64,000 nucleotides of DNA, from assembly GCF_011762185.1 (NCBI RefSeq), contig NZ_JAASQJ010000007.1, forward strand, positions 124,001 through 188,000, in the 5' to 3' direction. Under the pieces are notes generated by a model. The model was not told the origin of the DNA. It searched no databases and was given only the letters and a program-made list of their open reading frames with translations. This document shows positions 1-9,329 of this stretch, piece by piece; the stretch's first letter is position 1; each line of letters begins with the position of its first letter. The position numbers and the translations under genes were made by a program. Source of the DNA: Dyadobacter arcticus. GTDB taxonomy: Bacteria > Bacteroidota > Bacteroidia > Cytophagales > Spirosomataceae.

Positions 1-1
1 C

Positions 2-1345
2 ACCACATTCGGGTCGGTCGAGTATTCAGAGGTTTTTAGCAAGGCAGCCAGCTTTCAGGTTGGCGATCCCGTGATCATCACCATTACCTTATTTTTGTTC
101 ATTGGAGCAATGGGTAAGTCGGCCCAGATTCCACTATATACCTGGTTACCCGATGCGATGGCTGGTCCTACACCCGTTTCGGCATTAATCCACGCGGCGA
201 CGATGGTGACTGCGGGCATTTATATGGTGATCCGCTCCAATGTGTTGTATTCCCTGGCGCCTTCCACATTGGAAATTGTCGGTATCATTGGCGGGGCCAC
301 TGCACTTTTTGCCGCTTCAATTGGTATTTTACAAAACGACATTAAAAAGGTACTTGCCTATTCCACCGTAAGTCAGCTGGGTTATATGTTCATGGGTTTG
401 GGCGCAATGGCATATTCGGCCTCGATGTTCCATGTAATTACCCACGCTTTTTTCAAAGCATTACTTTTTCTTGGCGCAGGGAGTGTCATTCACGCTATGT
501 CCAATGAGCAGGATATTCGTTCGATGGGCGGTTTGAGGAAAAAACTACCAATAACCTTTATCACATTCTTCATCGCAACCTGGGCTATTGCCGGTTTGCC
601 ACCTTTCTCCGGGTTCTTCTCAAAGGATGAAATACTTGCAAATGTCTTTGAGCACAACAAGGTACTTTGGGTAATAGGGATTTTAGGTTCGTTAATGACC
701 TCTTTTTACATGTTCCGTCTGCTTTTCCTGACCTTTTTTGGAAAATTCCGCGGCACGCATGAGCAAGAGCATCACTTGCATGAGTCGCCTGCCTCCATGA
801 CTATTCCGCTAATTATCCTCGCGGTACTTTCAGCCGTTGGCGGTTTTATTGGTGTTCCCGAAGCATTGCACGGCACACATTATCTCGCCGAATTCATGAG
901 TCCATTGTATGATGCAGCGAGGCAGGCTAACCCACTCGCATTCGAAGCAACAACCTTATCACATTCCGAAGAATATCTCTTAATGGGCGTTTCCGTGGCA
1001 GTTGCGGCTGTTTCAGGCATCGTTGCTTATGTTATGTATGTTCAAAAAGCATCTGTTCCTGCGCCAGACACTACTGAGAAAAGCGCATTGCAGAAATTGG
1101 TTTATAACAAATACTATGTAGACGAGCTTTACGACGCCGTATTTGTAAAACCTGTTAAGACATTATCCAACATCCTGTACAGTTTCGGGGAATTTTTCAT
1201 TGACCTTTTTGTAAATGCATTCGTAAGATTAACAAGCTTCCTGGCGGGCCAGTTGAGGAAAACCCAATCCGGGTCAACCGGCGACTACGTCTTCGCAATG
1301 GTTTTAGGCATTGTCGCATTATTATTCTGGAAGCTTTTACTCTGA
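2..1345 (+). CDS. nuoL: NADH-quinone oxidoreductase subunit L (5' truncated)
   Basis: Proton-pumping antiporter-like membrane subunit of respiratory complex I, which moves electrons from NADH to quinone. The reading frame is open from the first bases, so the gene begins before the window; 447 codons of the C-terminal part are present. The piece starts inside the antiporter core: the conserved segment PLYTWLPDAMAGPTPVSA with its upstream Lys is at the left end, followed by LAYSTVSQLGYM and the proline-rich PPFSGFFSKDE. A long C-terminal part with a final transmembrane segment follows, as expected for the NuoL lateral arm. A GTG at 71 could be mistaken for a start but lies mid-protein. It is followed by nuoM (47 nt gap) and nuoN on the same strand, the standard end of a nuo operon. 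Confidence 0.95.
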   Translation, partial: TTFGSVEYSEVFSKAASFQVGDPVIITITLFLFIGAMGKSAQIPLYTWLPDAMAGPTPVSALIHAATMVTAGIYMVIRSNVLYSLAPSTLEIVGIIGGATALFAASIGILQNDIKKVLAYSTVSQLGYMFMGLGAMAYSASMFHVITHAFFKALLFLGAGSVIHAMSNEQDIRSMGGLRKKLPITFITFFIATWAIAGLPPFSGFFSKDEILANVFEHNKVLWVIGILGSLMTSFYMFRLLFLTFFGKFRGTHEQEHHLHESPASMTIPLIILAVLSAVGGFIGVPEALHGTHYLAEFMSPLYDAARQANPLAFEATTLSHSEEYLLMGVSVAVAAVSGIVAYVMYVQKASVPAPDTTEKSALQKLVYNKYYVDELYDAVFVKPVKTLSNILYSFGEFFIDLFVNAFVRLTSFLAGQLRKTQSGSTGDYVFAMVLGIVALLFWKLLL

Positions 1346-1392
1346 TATATACATCCGTTCACCATTCTATTGCTGACCGTTGACTTGAAAAT

Positions 1393-2841
1393 ATGCTTAC
1401 TCTTCTTTTAATTCTTTTACCGATTGCAGCAGGTATCGCCACCTTTTTATCCGGTGAGCGACTGGCCAAACAAGTTGCATTGATCGGCGGCCTGGCTTCT
1501 CTTGGAGTTGCCATTGCCACCTGGCTGCAATTTGATCCGGCAGCGGGAAGTCAGTTTGGTTTCAAATATGCATGGTTAGCGTCGGGAGGTATTTCATTTG
1601 CAGCAGGAATTGACGGCATTAGTCTGGTATTGGTTTTATTGACCACCTTTCTTACGCCCCTGATTATCCTTTCCGCATTCAAGCACGACTATAAAGGGAC
1701 AGCATCATTCTATTCACTGATCCTTTTTATGGAAGCTGCCTTAATAGGCGTTTTCACAGCAACAGACGCATTTTTATTCTATCTTTTCTTCGAAGCAGCA
1801 TTAATTCCCGTTTATTTCCTAGCAGCCATCTGGGGCGGTGAAAACCGTTTGAAAGTAACGTTCAAGTTCTTCATTTATACCATATTTGGTAGTTTGTTCA
1901 TGATGGTCGCGCTGGTTTATTTGTATTATCAAACACCCGGCGCACATACTTCCGAGATAACCGCATTCTATCAGCTTCAACTTAGCCCACAAGTACAAGG
2001 CTTTATCTTCTGGGCATTCTTTGTTGCTTTTTCTATCAAAATGCCATTATTCCCTTTCCATACCTGGCAGCCAGATACTTACACCGAATCGCCAACACCA
2101 GCTACTATGCTGTTGTCAGGTATCATGCTGAAAATGGGGGTTTACGGATTAATAAGGCTTCTGCTTCCGATTGTTCCAGCCGGAATGCAAACCTGGGGCA
2201 CATTGGCGATGGTTTTGTCGGTAATTGGGATCATTTATGGCTCCATCATCGCCATTCAGCAAAGCGATATGAAACGTCTAATCGCGTATTCTTCGTTTGC
2301 GCACGTTGGGTTGATGGCAGCTGGTGTTTTTTCTTCTTCGGTCAATGGATTGCAAGGGGCATTAATCCAAATGCTGGCACACGGTATCAATGTGATCGGT
2401 TTGTTTTTCATCATTGATATCATTTATAGCCGCACAAAAACGCGGTATCTGGATCAATTGGGAGGTATCACGCAAAGTACGCCGCATCTGAGCGTGTATT
2501 TTATGGTATTGCTGCTTGGAAGCGTGGCGCTTCCGCTGACCAACGGTTTTGTAGGCGAATTCCTGCTTTTATCCAGTGTATTCCAATATGATGGCTGGCT
2601 GGGCGCGGTGGCTGGGCTTACCATCATTCTCGGCTCAGTATATATGCTCAGAATGTTCCAGAAATCAATGTTCGGGCCAAGATCCAAATGGGTGGAAGAC
2701 TTTCAGGACATTACTGCAAGCGAACGGGCTGTACTCCTTCCATTGGTCATTATGGTTTTCTGGATTGGCATTTACCCAAACACATTTTTGAAATTAACCG
2801 AACCTGCTGTAAGTCAACTTTTACAACTGGTAAATAACTAA
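1393..2841 (+). CDS. nuoM: NADH-quinone oxidoreductase subunit M
   Basis: Second antiporter-like proton channel subunit of complex I, integral to the inner membrane. The 482 residues are almost continuously hydrophobic, matching the usual length of about 480-510 and 14 membrane helices. The conserved membrane Glu of TM5 is at about residue 134 (LFFEAALIPVYFL). The broken-helix region reads KMPLFPFHTWQPDTYTESPT, followed by the KRLIAYSSFAHVG segment. It sits between nuoL and nuoN; the nuoN start follows its stop by 6 nt, so the two are surely co-transcribed. Confidence 0.97.
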   Translation: MLTLLLILLPIAAGIATFLSGERLAKQVALIGGLASLGVAIATWLQFDPAAGSQFGFKYAWLASGGISFAAGIDGISLVLVLLTTFLTPLIILSAFKHDYKGTASFYSLILFMEAALIGVFTATDAFLFYLFFEAALIPVYFLAAIWGGENRLKVTFKFFIYTIFGSLFMMVALVYLYYQTPGAHTSEITAFYQLQLSPQVQGFIFWAFFVAFSIKMPLFPFHTWQPDTYTESPTPATMLLSGIMLKMGVYGLIRLLLPIVPAGMQTWGTLAMVLSVIGIIYGSIIAIQQSDMKRLIAYSSFAHVGLMAAGVFSSSVNGLQGALIQMLAHGINVIGLFFIIDIIYSRTKTRYLDQLGGITQSTPHLSVYFMVLLLGSVALPLTNGFVGEFLLLSSVFQYDGWLGAVAGLTIILGSVYMLRMFQKSMFGPRSKWVEDFQDITASERAVLLPLVIMVFWIGIYPNTFLKLTEPAVSQLLQLVNN

Positions 2842-2847
2842 GACCCT

Positions 2848-4245
2848 ATGTATCCCATTATATTATTGTCGTTTTTTGGAATCGTAACGCTCTTTCTGGG
2901 CTTTTCGAAATCAAAGAACATTTTGCTTCCAGCGACCCTTTTATTCCTGATCATTGCATTGGTGAGCAATTTTCTGGAATGGAACCAGGGACCTGTGCTA
3001 TATTTCTACGACATGTTCCGGGTTGATAATGTCACCCTTTCCTTTAATGCAATCATTCTGCTTTCCGCTTTTATGATCGTAGCCATTTCAGGAGGTTTCC
3101 AGGATAATCCCGATGCTGAACCTGCCGAATATTATGGATTAATGCTTTTTTCGTTGGTAGGCGCCATCATGATGGTCGGTTTCGAGCATCTGATCATGCT
3201 TTTTATTGGGGTTGAAATCCTGTCTGTCGCCATGTATGTCCTGACTGGAAGCAACAAACGCAATTTGCGTTCCAATGAAGCGGCTTTGAAATACTTTCTG
3301 ATGGGCGCGTTTGCGACAGGATTTATGTTGTTTGGAATAACATTACTTTATGGCGCAACCGGGTCATTTAACCTTACTCAGATCCAAGGATTTTCATCCA
3401 ATATTCCGGCGGGAACCCAATCATATCTTCTTTACGCCGGCTTATTGTTGTTGCTGATCGGGATGCTATTTAAAGTATCGGCAGCTCCCTTCCACTTCTG
3501 GACACCCGATGTTTACGAAGGCGCACCGACCATTTTCACGACTTTCATGTCGACAATTGTAAAAACAGCTGGGTTTGCAGCATTATATCGGTTACTAAGC
3601 CATTCTTTTACAGGAATTTATGGTTTCTGGTGGATTGTCATCGCGGTAATTGCGGTACTTACCTTGCTCGTTGGAAACATCGGGGCAACCAGTCAGAACA
3701 GCTTTAAAAGAATGCTCGCCTACTCGGGTATATCTCACGCCGGTTACCTGCTTATCGCGCTTACTTCGCTTACCAAGCCTTCCGAAAACGCCATCATTTT
3801 CTATTCTCTGGCTTATTCATTATCCACCATTGCCGCATTTGGCGTATTAATGTTGGTTTCAAAAGAGAAAACCTTTGAAGGACAACCCAATGAGCGTTAC
3901 GAAGCATTCAACGGACTTTCCAAACAAAATCCATTGCTTGCATTCATATTAGCTGTTTCCATGTTGTCGCTTGCGGGTATACCATTGACAGCAGGTTTCT
4001 GGGGTAAATTTTTCATTTTTACGAGTGCGGCAGAAAGAGGAATTATTTGGATTACTGTCATCGCAGTACTTATGTCGACCGTCGGTATATACTATTATTT
4101 CAGGGTCATTATTTCTTCTTATCTAAAAGACGGCGACCTCATGCAAATCCGCGTTGCCCCTTTTTACAAAGTCATATTAGTCCTCGCTACCTTCCTCACC
4201 ATTCTTTTTGGTCTTGCACCAGGGATTTTTGAGAAATTAATGTAA
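2848..4245 (+). CDS. nuoN: NADH-quinone oxidoreductase subunit N
   Basis: Third antiporter-like proton-translocating subunit of complex I. The 465-residue protein is polytopic, with the conserved Glu in LFIGVEILSVAMYVLTG, the lysine-containing KVSAAPFHFWTPDVYEGAPT and the KRMLAYSGISHAGYLL segment. Length fits the family. It appears to be the last gene of the operon: the next gene on the strand is unrelated and is separated by 81 nt carrying a palindrome. No clear intrinsic terminator was seen directly after the stop. Confidence 0.97.
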   Translation: MYPIILLSFFGIVTLFLGFSKSKNILLPATLLFLIIALVSNFLEWNQGPVLYFYDMFRVDNVTLSFNAIILLSAFMIVAISGGFQDNPDAEPAEYYGLMLFSLVGAIMMVGFEHLIMLFIGVEILSVAMYVLTGSNKRNLRSNEAALKYFLMGAFATGFMLFGITLLYGATGSFNLTQIQGFSSNIPAGTQSYLLYAGLLLLLIGMLFKVSAAPFHFWTPDVYEGAPTIFTTFMSTIVKTAGFAALYRLLSHSFTGIYGFWWIVIAVIAVLTLLVGNIGATSQNSFKRMLAYSGISHAGYLLIALTSLTKPSENAIIFYSLAYSLSTIAAFGVLMLVSKEKTFEGQPNERYEAFNGLSKQNPLLAFILAVSMLSLAGIPLTAGFWGKFFIFTSAAERGIIWITVIAVLMSTVGIYYYFRVIISSYLKDGDLMQIRVAPFYKVILVLATFLTILFGLAPGIFEKLM

Positions 4246-4297
4246 GTACTTTATAATTTTTACTCTCTTCCTGTTACTTCCTATCTCACACCCCGTA

Positions 4298-4324
4298 TTA
4301 GATATATCTATCCGATATATCTAA
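4298..4324. repeat. Perfect palindrome abutting the start codon at 4327
   Basis: Two 11-nt arms, TTAGATATATC at 4298-4308 and GATATATCTAA at 4314-4324, are exact reverse complements around the 5-nt loop TATCC. Each arm also contains the self-complementary octamer GATATATC, so the site reads as both direct and inverted repeat. It ends 2 nt before the ATG at 4327, where a ribosome would bind. It could be a protein operator, a translation-blocking hairpin, or a terminator-like structure for nuoN, although no T-run follows. Confidence 0.75.
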
Positions 4325-4326
4325 CT

Positions 4327-5481
4327 ATGCGATCCCAAACTAATCCCCTTTTCTCTCATAAGAATTTCAAATGCAATCCGGAAGATTTACTTAATCGCGA
4401 GCCGATTGTCCTGGATCCAAAAAACATTGCGGGCGCAGTATTTCACAGCATTGTGCTCATTACGGGCGCAGCAGGGTCCATAGGAAGTGAGCTGGCTTTG
4501 CAAATAAGTGGGTATGCCCCGAAAGTGCTCATCCTCATTGACCAGTCGGAAACATTGCTGAATGATCTGGATATGCTGCTCAGGCAGAGATTTCAAAACT
4601 TGGAGCTTCATTCTTATGTGGCGAATGTTACCGACGTTTCGCGGATGTCCGAAATATTCTCGCATTCCCAAGTACAGATTGTTTTTCATGCGGCCGCTTA
4701 TAAGCACGTCCCTGTCATGGAAAAGCATCCGTACGAAGCCATTAAAACCAATGTACTCGGAACGGGTATTTTAGCCGACCTGGCTATTACATTTCAAGTC
4801 CGGAAATTTGTTTTTATTTCTACCGACAAAGCGATCAGGCCATCGAGTGTCATGGGCGCTACGAAACGGCTGGCCGAGATTTATCTGCAATCCCTTTGCC
4901 AGGATTATCATTCATCCACGCAATTTGTAATCACCAGGTTCGGCAATGTACTCGGCTCGAATGGCTCATTTCTACGCACTTTTGAAAGACAAATCCAGGA
5001 AGGCGGACCCATAACCCTTACCCATCCCGACGTGCAGCGGTATGTAATGACTGTTTCCGAAGCTTGCCAGCTTGTACTGGAAGCCAGTGCCATGAGTAAA
5101 AGCCATGAAATCCTTTTCTTTGACATGGGCGGGCCTTTGCGCATTGCTGACATTGCCCGGCGAATGATTGAGCTTGCGGGCCTTCGTCCGGACGTTGACA
5201 TACGGATCGAGTATATGGGTATGCGTCCGGGAGAGAAACTGCATGAAGATCTGATTGAAGATACGATGCAATGCAAAAGTCACCATCCAAAAATAAGAAG
5301 CATACCCTTCGATGTGAACTTAGATGTCTGCGTTAAGAAAAGTATGTCTTTGGTCCTTAAAGCATTGGATTCCGGCCGACCTGAGCAAATGGTGGCAGCA
5401 TTAAAAATGGCTGTTCCAGAATACATCAGCGCCAATTCCGTTTTCGAAAAGTTGGATGTTGCCCGGCTCGCAAATACGTGA
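4327..5481 (+). CDS. Cytoplasmic nucleotide-sugar 4,6-dehydratase/epimerase (CapD/FlaA1 family)
   Basis: Short-chain dehydrogenase of the Polysacc_synt_2 type, probably acting on a UDP-sugar such as UDP-GlcNAc for surface polysaccharide synthesis. The NAD-binding GxxGxxG is GAAGSIG at residues 47-53, STDKA is at 165-169, and the catalytic motif is MxxxK (M176, K180) rather than the usual YxxxK. That replacement is typical of WbpM/CapD-like dehydratases. The four-helix membrane domain of full-length WbpM-like proteins is absent: the 384 residues cover only the catalytic domain plus about 35 N-terminal residues. No other polysaccharide genes adjoin it, and the convergent esterase ends 8 nt after it. 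The substrate cannot be read from sequence. Confidence 0.85.
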   Translation: MRSQTNPLFSHKNFKCNPEDLLNREPIVLDPKNIAGAVFHSIVLITGAAGSIGSELALQISGYAPKVLILIDQSETLLNDLDMLLRQRFQNLELHSYVANVTDVSRMSEIFSHSQVQIVFHAAAYKHVPVMEKHPYEAIKTNVLGTGILADLAITFQVRKFVFISTDKAIRPSSVMGATKRLAEIYLQSLCQDYHSSTQFVITRFGNVLGSNGSFLRTFERQIQEGGPITLTHPDVQRYVMTVSEACQLVLEASAMSKSHEILFFDMGGPLRIADIARRMIELAGLRPDVDIRIEYMGMRPGEKLHEDLIEDTMQCKSHHPKIRSIPFDVNLDVCVKKSMSLVLKALDSGRPEQMVAALKMAVPEYISANSVFEKLDVARLANT

Positions 5482-5489
5482 ACTCCTTT

Positions 5490-6422
5490 TTATTTGGTAG
5501 TCAAAAGACCATTGGTTCGCATCCAAAGCAGGCATCTGCCATACCATTCCTGGAAGGAGGGCTCTTTCAAATATCCGTGCTCTCCTTTGGAATAGATATG
5601 CAAATCAGAAGGAATTTTCTGCGCATTTAAAGCTTCGTAAAACTGAATGCTATTTGAGACAGGGACAACCGTATCGTCTCCTGCATGCGTCAGAAAGGCT
5701 GGTGGGGTGGATGACGTTACCTGTAGTTCGTTTGAAAAGTATTTCACTTTTTCCTGTGTTGGCGAAGAACCCAGCAGGTTCGCCGAAGAGCCCTTATGAC
5801 CTTCTTTACCCTGAAAAGTGATCACCGGATAAACCAGGATCATAAAATTGGGGCGAAGACTTATTTTTCCTGGATTTTCAACAAAGCTGCTGTCGTAATG
5901 CGTTCCGGCAGTGGCAGCCAGATGTCCGCCAGCCGAAAATCCCATAATCCCGATCTTTTCAGGATCAATTTTCCACTCAACCGATTTTTCCCTTAATGTC
6001 TTGATCGCCTGTTGGGCATCCTGTAACGGGCCTAAGGACTTATCTTTCATAATCCTATCGCTTGGCAGCCGATATTTAAGCACAAATGCAGCAATACCCA
6101 TTTTGTTCAATTCCTTCGCTACCTGATAACCCTCACGGTCGATCACCAAAGCGCCGTAACCACCGCCAGGGCAAACGATAACCGAAGTGCCGTTGGCGAT
6201 ATCAGCGGGCGGGAGGAATACGGTTAATGTTGGTTTTGAAACATTTCTAACCACATTATCCTTATTGGTTTCCTGGTCATCAGCTTCCAGCGAATTGGGA
6301 ATTTGATTAGGGTATAAAGGCATTTCCGTTTGTGCGCCAGCGCTGAGCGAAATATTCAGGAAAACCAGCAGCTTCATAAATTCAAGTTTTCTTCGTGTAA
6401 CGTATATACCGGTTATCGCCAT
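5490..6422 (-). CDS. Secreted alpha/beta-hydrolase, carbohydrate-esterase-like
   Basis: Probable exported esterase of the BD-FAE/acetyl-xylan-esterase-like branch of the alpha/beta hydrolase fold. The oxyanion segment CPGGGYG (84-90), nucleophile elbow GFSAGG (Ser163), acid in AGDD (about Asp250) and GEHGY (His282) give a complete triad. A hydrophobic N-terminus ending in SAGAQ suggests a signal peptide. An internal ATG at 6377 would give a shorter, more typical signal peptide (MKLLVFLNISLSAGA), so the true start is either 6422 or 6377. It is convergent with the dehydratase and divergent from the hydrolase at 6795. Likely role is deacylation of polysaccharides; substrate unknown. Confidence 0.85.
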   Translation of the reverse strand: MAITGIYVTRRKLEFMKLLVFLNISLSAGAQTEMPLYPNQIPNSLEADDQETNKDNVVRNVSKPTLTVFLPPADIANGTSVIVCPGGGYGALVIDREGYQVAKELNKMGIAAFVLKYRLPSDRIMKDKSLGPLQDAQQAIKTLREKSVEWKIDPEKIGIMGFSAGGHLAATAGTHYDSSFVENPGKISLRPNFMILVYPVITFQGKEGHKGSSANLLGSSPTQEKVKYFSNELQVTSSTPPAFLTHAGDDTVVPVSNSIQFYEALNAQKIPSDLHIYSKGEHGYLKEPSFQEWYGRCLLWMRTNGLLTTK

Positions 6423-6794
6423 GAGGATCTTTCCTTTTAATGTTTTTCTAATCTGTTTAAAAGCATTTTCTAACTAAATTTCGGTTACAAAGCGCATATC
6501 GGAGTAAGTCACCCAGTTGAATTATTTACCTTTTGCAGCATCCCGCCGAATCTGGCAGCCGGTGAAATGGAATTGTATCTTTCCGTGCTAATCGATTATT
6601 TCTTTTATTAATAATATAATATTTACAAGAAAATTAAATCTGCTTTGTTACTTTACATCGGATTTGAATAAAAAAAACCATTAGTTTTGCGTGATACCCA
6701 AAACATGCATTACTTTCTCTGATTGGTTATGATGGTTTATTGAACCCTTTTATCTCTTTGTGACTTCCTTATCTATATAATCCCACAATAAAGA
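6423..6794. other. Divergent intergenic region, promoter-bearing
   Basis: A 372-nt AT-rich gap between two divergent hydrolase genes, with no convincing small gene. It must carry both promoters. On the plus strand TAGTTTTG at 6682-6689 matches the TAnnTTTG -7 element, but the nearest upstream TTTG (6663-6666) leaves only a 15-nt spacer. An AT-only stretch lies around 6600-6625. No strong inverted repeat was seen. Confidence 0.4.
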
Positions 6795-7568
6795 ATGAAA
6801 TATCCCATACATACAGAGGACAGGTTTCAATTTATAGATGAAGGAAAAGGCGAAACACTACTGCTTTTGCATGGCCTTTTTGGCGCATTGAGTAACTGGG
6901 ATGGGATCATTGATCATTTTTCAGATCGCTATCGGGTAATTATCCCGCTGCTTCCAATCTACGAATTGCCCCCCCGTGAAGCTGGATTGGATGCATTACT
7001 CCTGTTCCTTGAAGACTTTGTTGCTTTCAAAAACCTGACAAATGTGATTGCTATTGGTAATTCGCTTGGCGGGCATATTGGTCTGCTTTACACACTTAAA
7101 AATCAGGATAACGTTCACAAACTGGTACTTACGGGAAGCTCTGGTCTATTTGAGAATTCAATGGGAGGTTCTTTTCCGAAACGTGGAAGCTATGACTACA
7201 TCAGAGAGCGTGTTGCATACACATTTTATGATCCGAAGGTAGCAACCAAAGACCTTATTGATGAAGTATTTGAAACCACATCAAGCATTCCCAAGTGCAT
7301 GAGTATTGTGGGCATCGCCAAATCAGCGCAGCGACATAATCTAGCCAAAAACCTTCACGAGATCACCGTTCCGACACTTTTGGTTTGGGGACTGAATGAT
7401 ACCATTACTCCCCCACACGTTGGCTATGAATTTAACCGTTTAATAGTCAATTCGGAGTTGTATTTCATCGATAAATGTTGCCATGCACCCATGATGGAAC
7501 GACCTCACGAATTCAATGTTATACTGGAAAGCTTTCTGGAAAAACATGTTTCAGTACCAGTGGCCTAA
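6795..7568 (+). CDS. Alpha/beta hydrolase
   Basis: Cytoplasmic alpha/beta-fold hydrolase of 257 residues with no signal peptide. HGLFGALSNW (26-35) forms the oxyanion region, GNSLGG carries nucleophile Ser90, WGLNDTITP carries Asp202 and the catalytic His is His230. The family includes esterases, C-C bond hydrolases and haloperoxidase-like enzymes; no feature fixes the substrate. The next gene (CBS protein) lies 85 nt downstream on the same strand, so co-transcription is possible. Confidence 0.88.
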   Translation: MKYPIHTEDRFQFIDEGKGETLLLLHGLFGALSNWDGIIDHFSDRYRVIIPLLPIYELPPREAGLDALLLFLEDFVAFKNLTNVIAIGNSLGGHIGLLYTLKNQDNVHKLVLTGSSGLFENSMGGSFPKRGSYDYIRERVAYTFYDPKVATKDLIDEVFETTSSIPKCMSIVGIAKSAQRHNLAKNLHEITVPTLLVWGLNDTITPPHVGYEFNRLIVNSELYFIDKCCHAPMMERPHEFNVILESFLEKHVSVPVA

Positions 7569-7653
7569 CGCCCGTTAACTGAAATTTCTTTTGGCCTGAA
7601 AGTTGACACATATATAGTTTTTTTATAGCTTAGACAAAAGACGTTCTTAATTT

Positions 7654-8325
7654 ATGCTTGCTGCTTCCCTTATTAATCCCATGATTCCCCTTCTCAAACC
7701 GAGTGACTCGGTGAGCACGGCGTTGGACTGGATGGAGGAATATGGTGTTAAACAGCTTGTAGTTGCTGATTTAGGAGTGTATCAAGGTATTGTTTCAGAA
7801 GATATTTTATTTGATATAGTTGATAATTCCGAACTGCTGGCCAGGATCATTATCCAGCATAAAGACATTTTCGCGGCAGAGGATCAGCATCCTTATGAGT
7901 TATTACGGCTTGTCAATCAGTTTGGCCTAAAAATAATTCCTGTTTTACACGATGACCACAGTTTTGCCGGAAGCATACTTTCTAACGACCTTGTTGAGCA
8001 TTTTGTAAATGAGCTGGGCGTTCAGGAAAAAGGCGCGGTAATTGTATTGAAAGTCTCCGAGCGCAGTTACTCCCTTTCCGAAATCAGCCGCCTGATCGAA
8101 TCCAATGGCACCCGCATCCTAAGCAGCTATTATTCTTCCGGAGAAATTTACAATCCTACCAATGAGGCCCGGCTCACTTTAAAGTTAAACCGGACACACA
8201 TAACCCCAATCATCGCTACGCTCGAGCGTTTCGGTTATGAGATTGAAGAAGCACATGCCAATGATCCTATTGAAAGTGTGGATCAGGAGCGGCTTGACAT
8301 GCTTTTGAGATACCTTGCCACTTAG
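7654..8325 (+). CDS. CBS-domain protein with C-terminal ACT-like region
   Basis: A 223-residue cytoplasmic protein. Residues about 5-125 form a CBS pair (MIPLLKPSDSVSTALDWM, then KIIPVLHDDHSFAGSILSND), a module that usually binds adenosine nucleotides. The remaining hundred residues (GAVIVLKVSERSYSLSEISR onward) look ACT-like. It stands 93 nt upstream of NAD kinase on the same strand, suggesting but not proving a nucleotide-sensing role linked to NAD(P) metabolism. Confidence 0.85.
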   Translation: MLAASLINPMIPLLKPSDSVSTALDWMEEYGVKQLVVADLGVYQGIVSEDILFDIVDNSELLARIIIQHKDIFAAEDQHPYELLRLVNQFGLKIIPVLHDDHSFAGSILSNDLVEHFVNELGVQEKGAVIVLKVSERSYSLSEISRLIESNGTRILSSYYSSGEIYNPTNEARLTLKLNRTHITPIIATLERFGYEIEEAHANDPIESVDQERLDMLLRYLAT

Positions 8326-8418
8326 TTTCCTACCTTTTCGCAAATACGCTGCGGCTTTTGAATCGGCATATTTGTCACGTATCTTTCGGACGAAACCATC
8401 TGTTTTTTATTTTCCTCG

Positions 8419-9294
8419 ATGAAAATAGCAATTCATGGACGCAACTTTAATGAGTCCGCCCGCCCGTTTATTGAAAACATGTTCAATGAGCTGCATAGCA
8501 GGAAGATTGAAGTTCAGCTTTCCAGGCCATTTCGCACCTTTCTGGATCAAACCGGCATCTCGCATTTCTCCGATCTGGTTTATGAAGTCCCCGAAGAATT
8601 GTTCGATGCACGCCTGGTCGTAAGCATGGGTGGTGACGGTACCTTACTTGAAACGGTCTCGCATGTTGGAAGAAGGCAGATTCCCGTGATTGGGATTAAC
8701 GTTGGCCGGCTTGGGTTCCTCGCGACAGTTTCACCTGACCGTATTGCTGACATGATTGCAGCATTGGAAACCAGCCAATTCCGCATTGACGAAAGGACGC
8801 TCGTCTCCATCGAATCTAACATTGATTTGTTTGAGGGATTGAATTTCGGACTAAATGATTTCACGATCACCAAAACGGATACTTCTTCAATGATCACAGT
8901 TCACACCTATCTCAATCAGGAATTTCTTAATTCTTATTGGGCCGACGGACTGATCATTTCTACCCCTACGGGTTCAACTGGTTACTCATTAAGCTGCGGT
9001 GGCCCGGTGCTCGTTCCACATTCTCAAAATTTCATCATTACCCCCATCAGTCCGCATAACCTGAATGTTAGGCCACTTGTTTTGGAAGATACAGCCGTGA
9101 TCAGACTTGAAGTCAAAAGCCGAAGCAATAATTTTCTGGTTTCCCTGGACGCTCGTTCCAGGGTAGTAGATGAAAACACGCAGCTGACCGTCAGAAAAGC
9201 TGATTTTACAGCGAGGTTGATCAAAATGAAAGATGATAGCTTTTTAAATACATTAAGAAGCAAGCTGTCGTGGGGCCTGGATATGCGTAACTGA
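8419..9294 (+). CDS. nadK: NAD kinase
   Basis: Phosphorylates NAD to NADP in the cytosol. The family hallmark GGDGT is at residues 71-75, followed by NVGRLGFLA and, further on, TPTGSTGYSLSCGGP. The 291 residues match bacterial NAD kinases. It lies between the CBS protein and the dipeptide epimerase, all on the plus strand; the 35-nt gap to the epimerase suggests shared transcription. Confidence 0.96.
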   Translation: MKIAIHGRNFNESARPFIENMFNELHSRKIEVQLSRPFRTFLDQTGISHFSDLVYEVPEELFDARLVVSMGGDGTLLETVSHVGRRQIPVIGINVGRLGFLATVSPDRIADMIAALETSQFRIDERTLVSIESNIDLFEGLNFGLNDFTITKTDTSSMITVHTYLNQEFLNSYWADGLIISTPTGSTGYSLSCGGPVLVPHSQNFIITPISPHNLNVRPLVLEDTAVIRLEVKSRSNNFLVSLDARSRVVDENTQLTVRKADFTARLIKMKDDSFLNTLRSKLSWGLDMRN

Positions 9295-9329
9295 CATTTG
9301 AATAAGATTTAAATTACATAACCCCTTCC

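Noticed and set aside
4246-4324. Intrinsic terminator of the nuo operon
   Set aside because: The palindrome has an AT-rich stem and no T-run, and it touches the next start codon, so terminator is not the best explanation, though it is not excluded.
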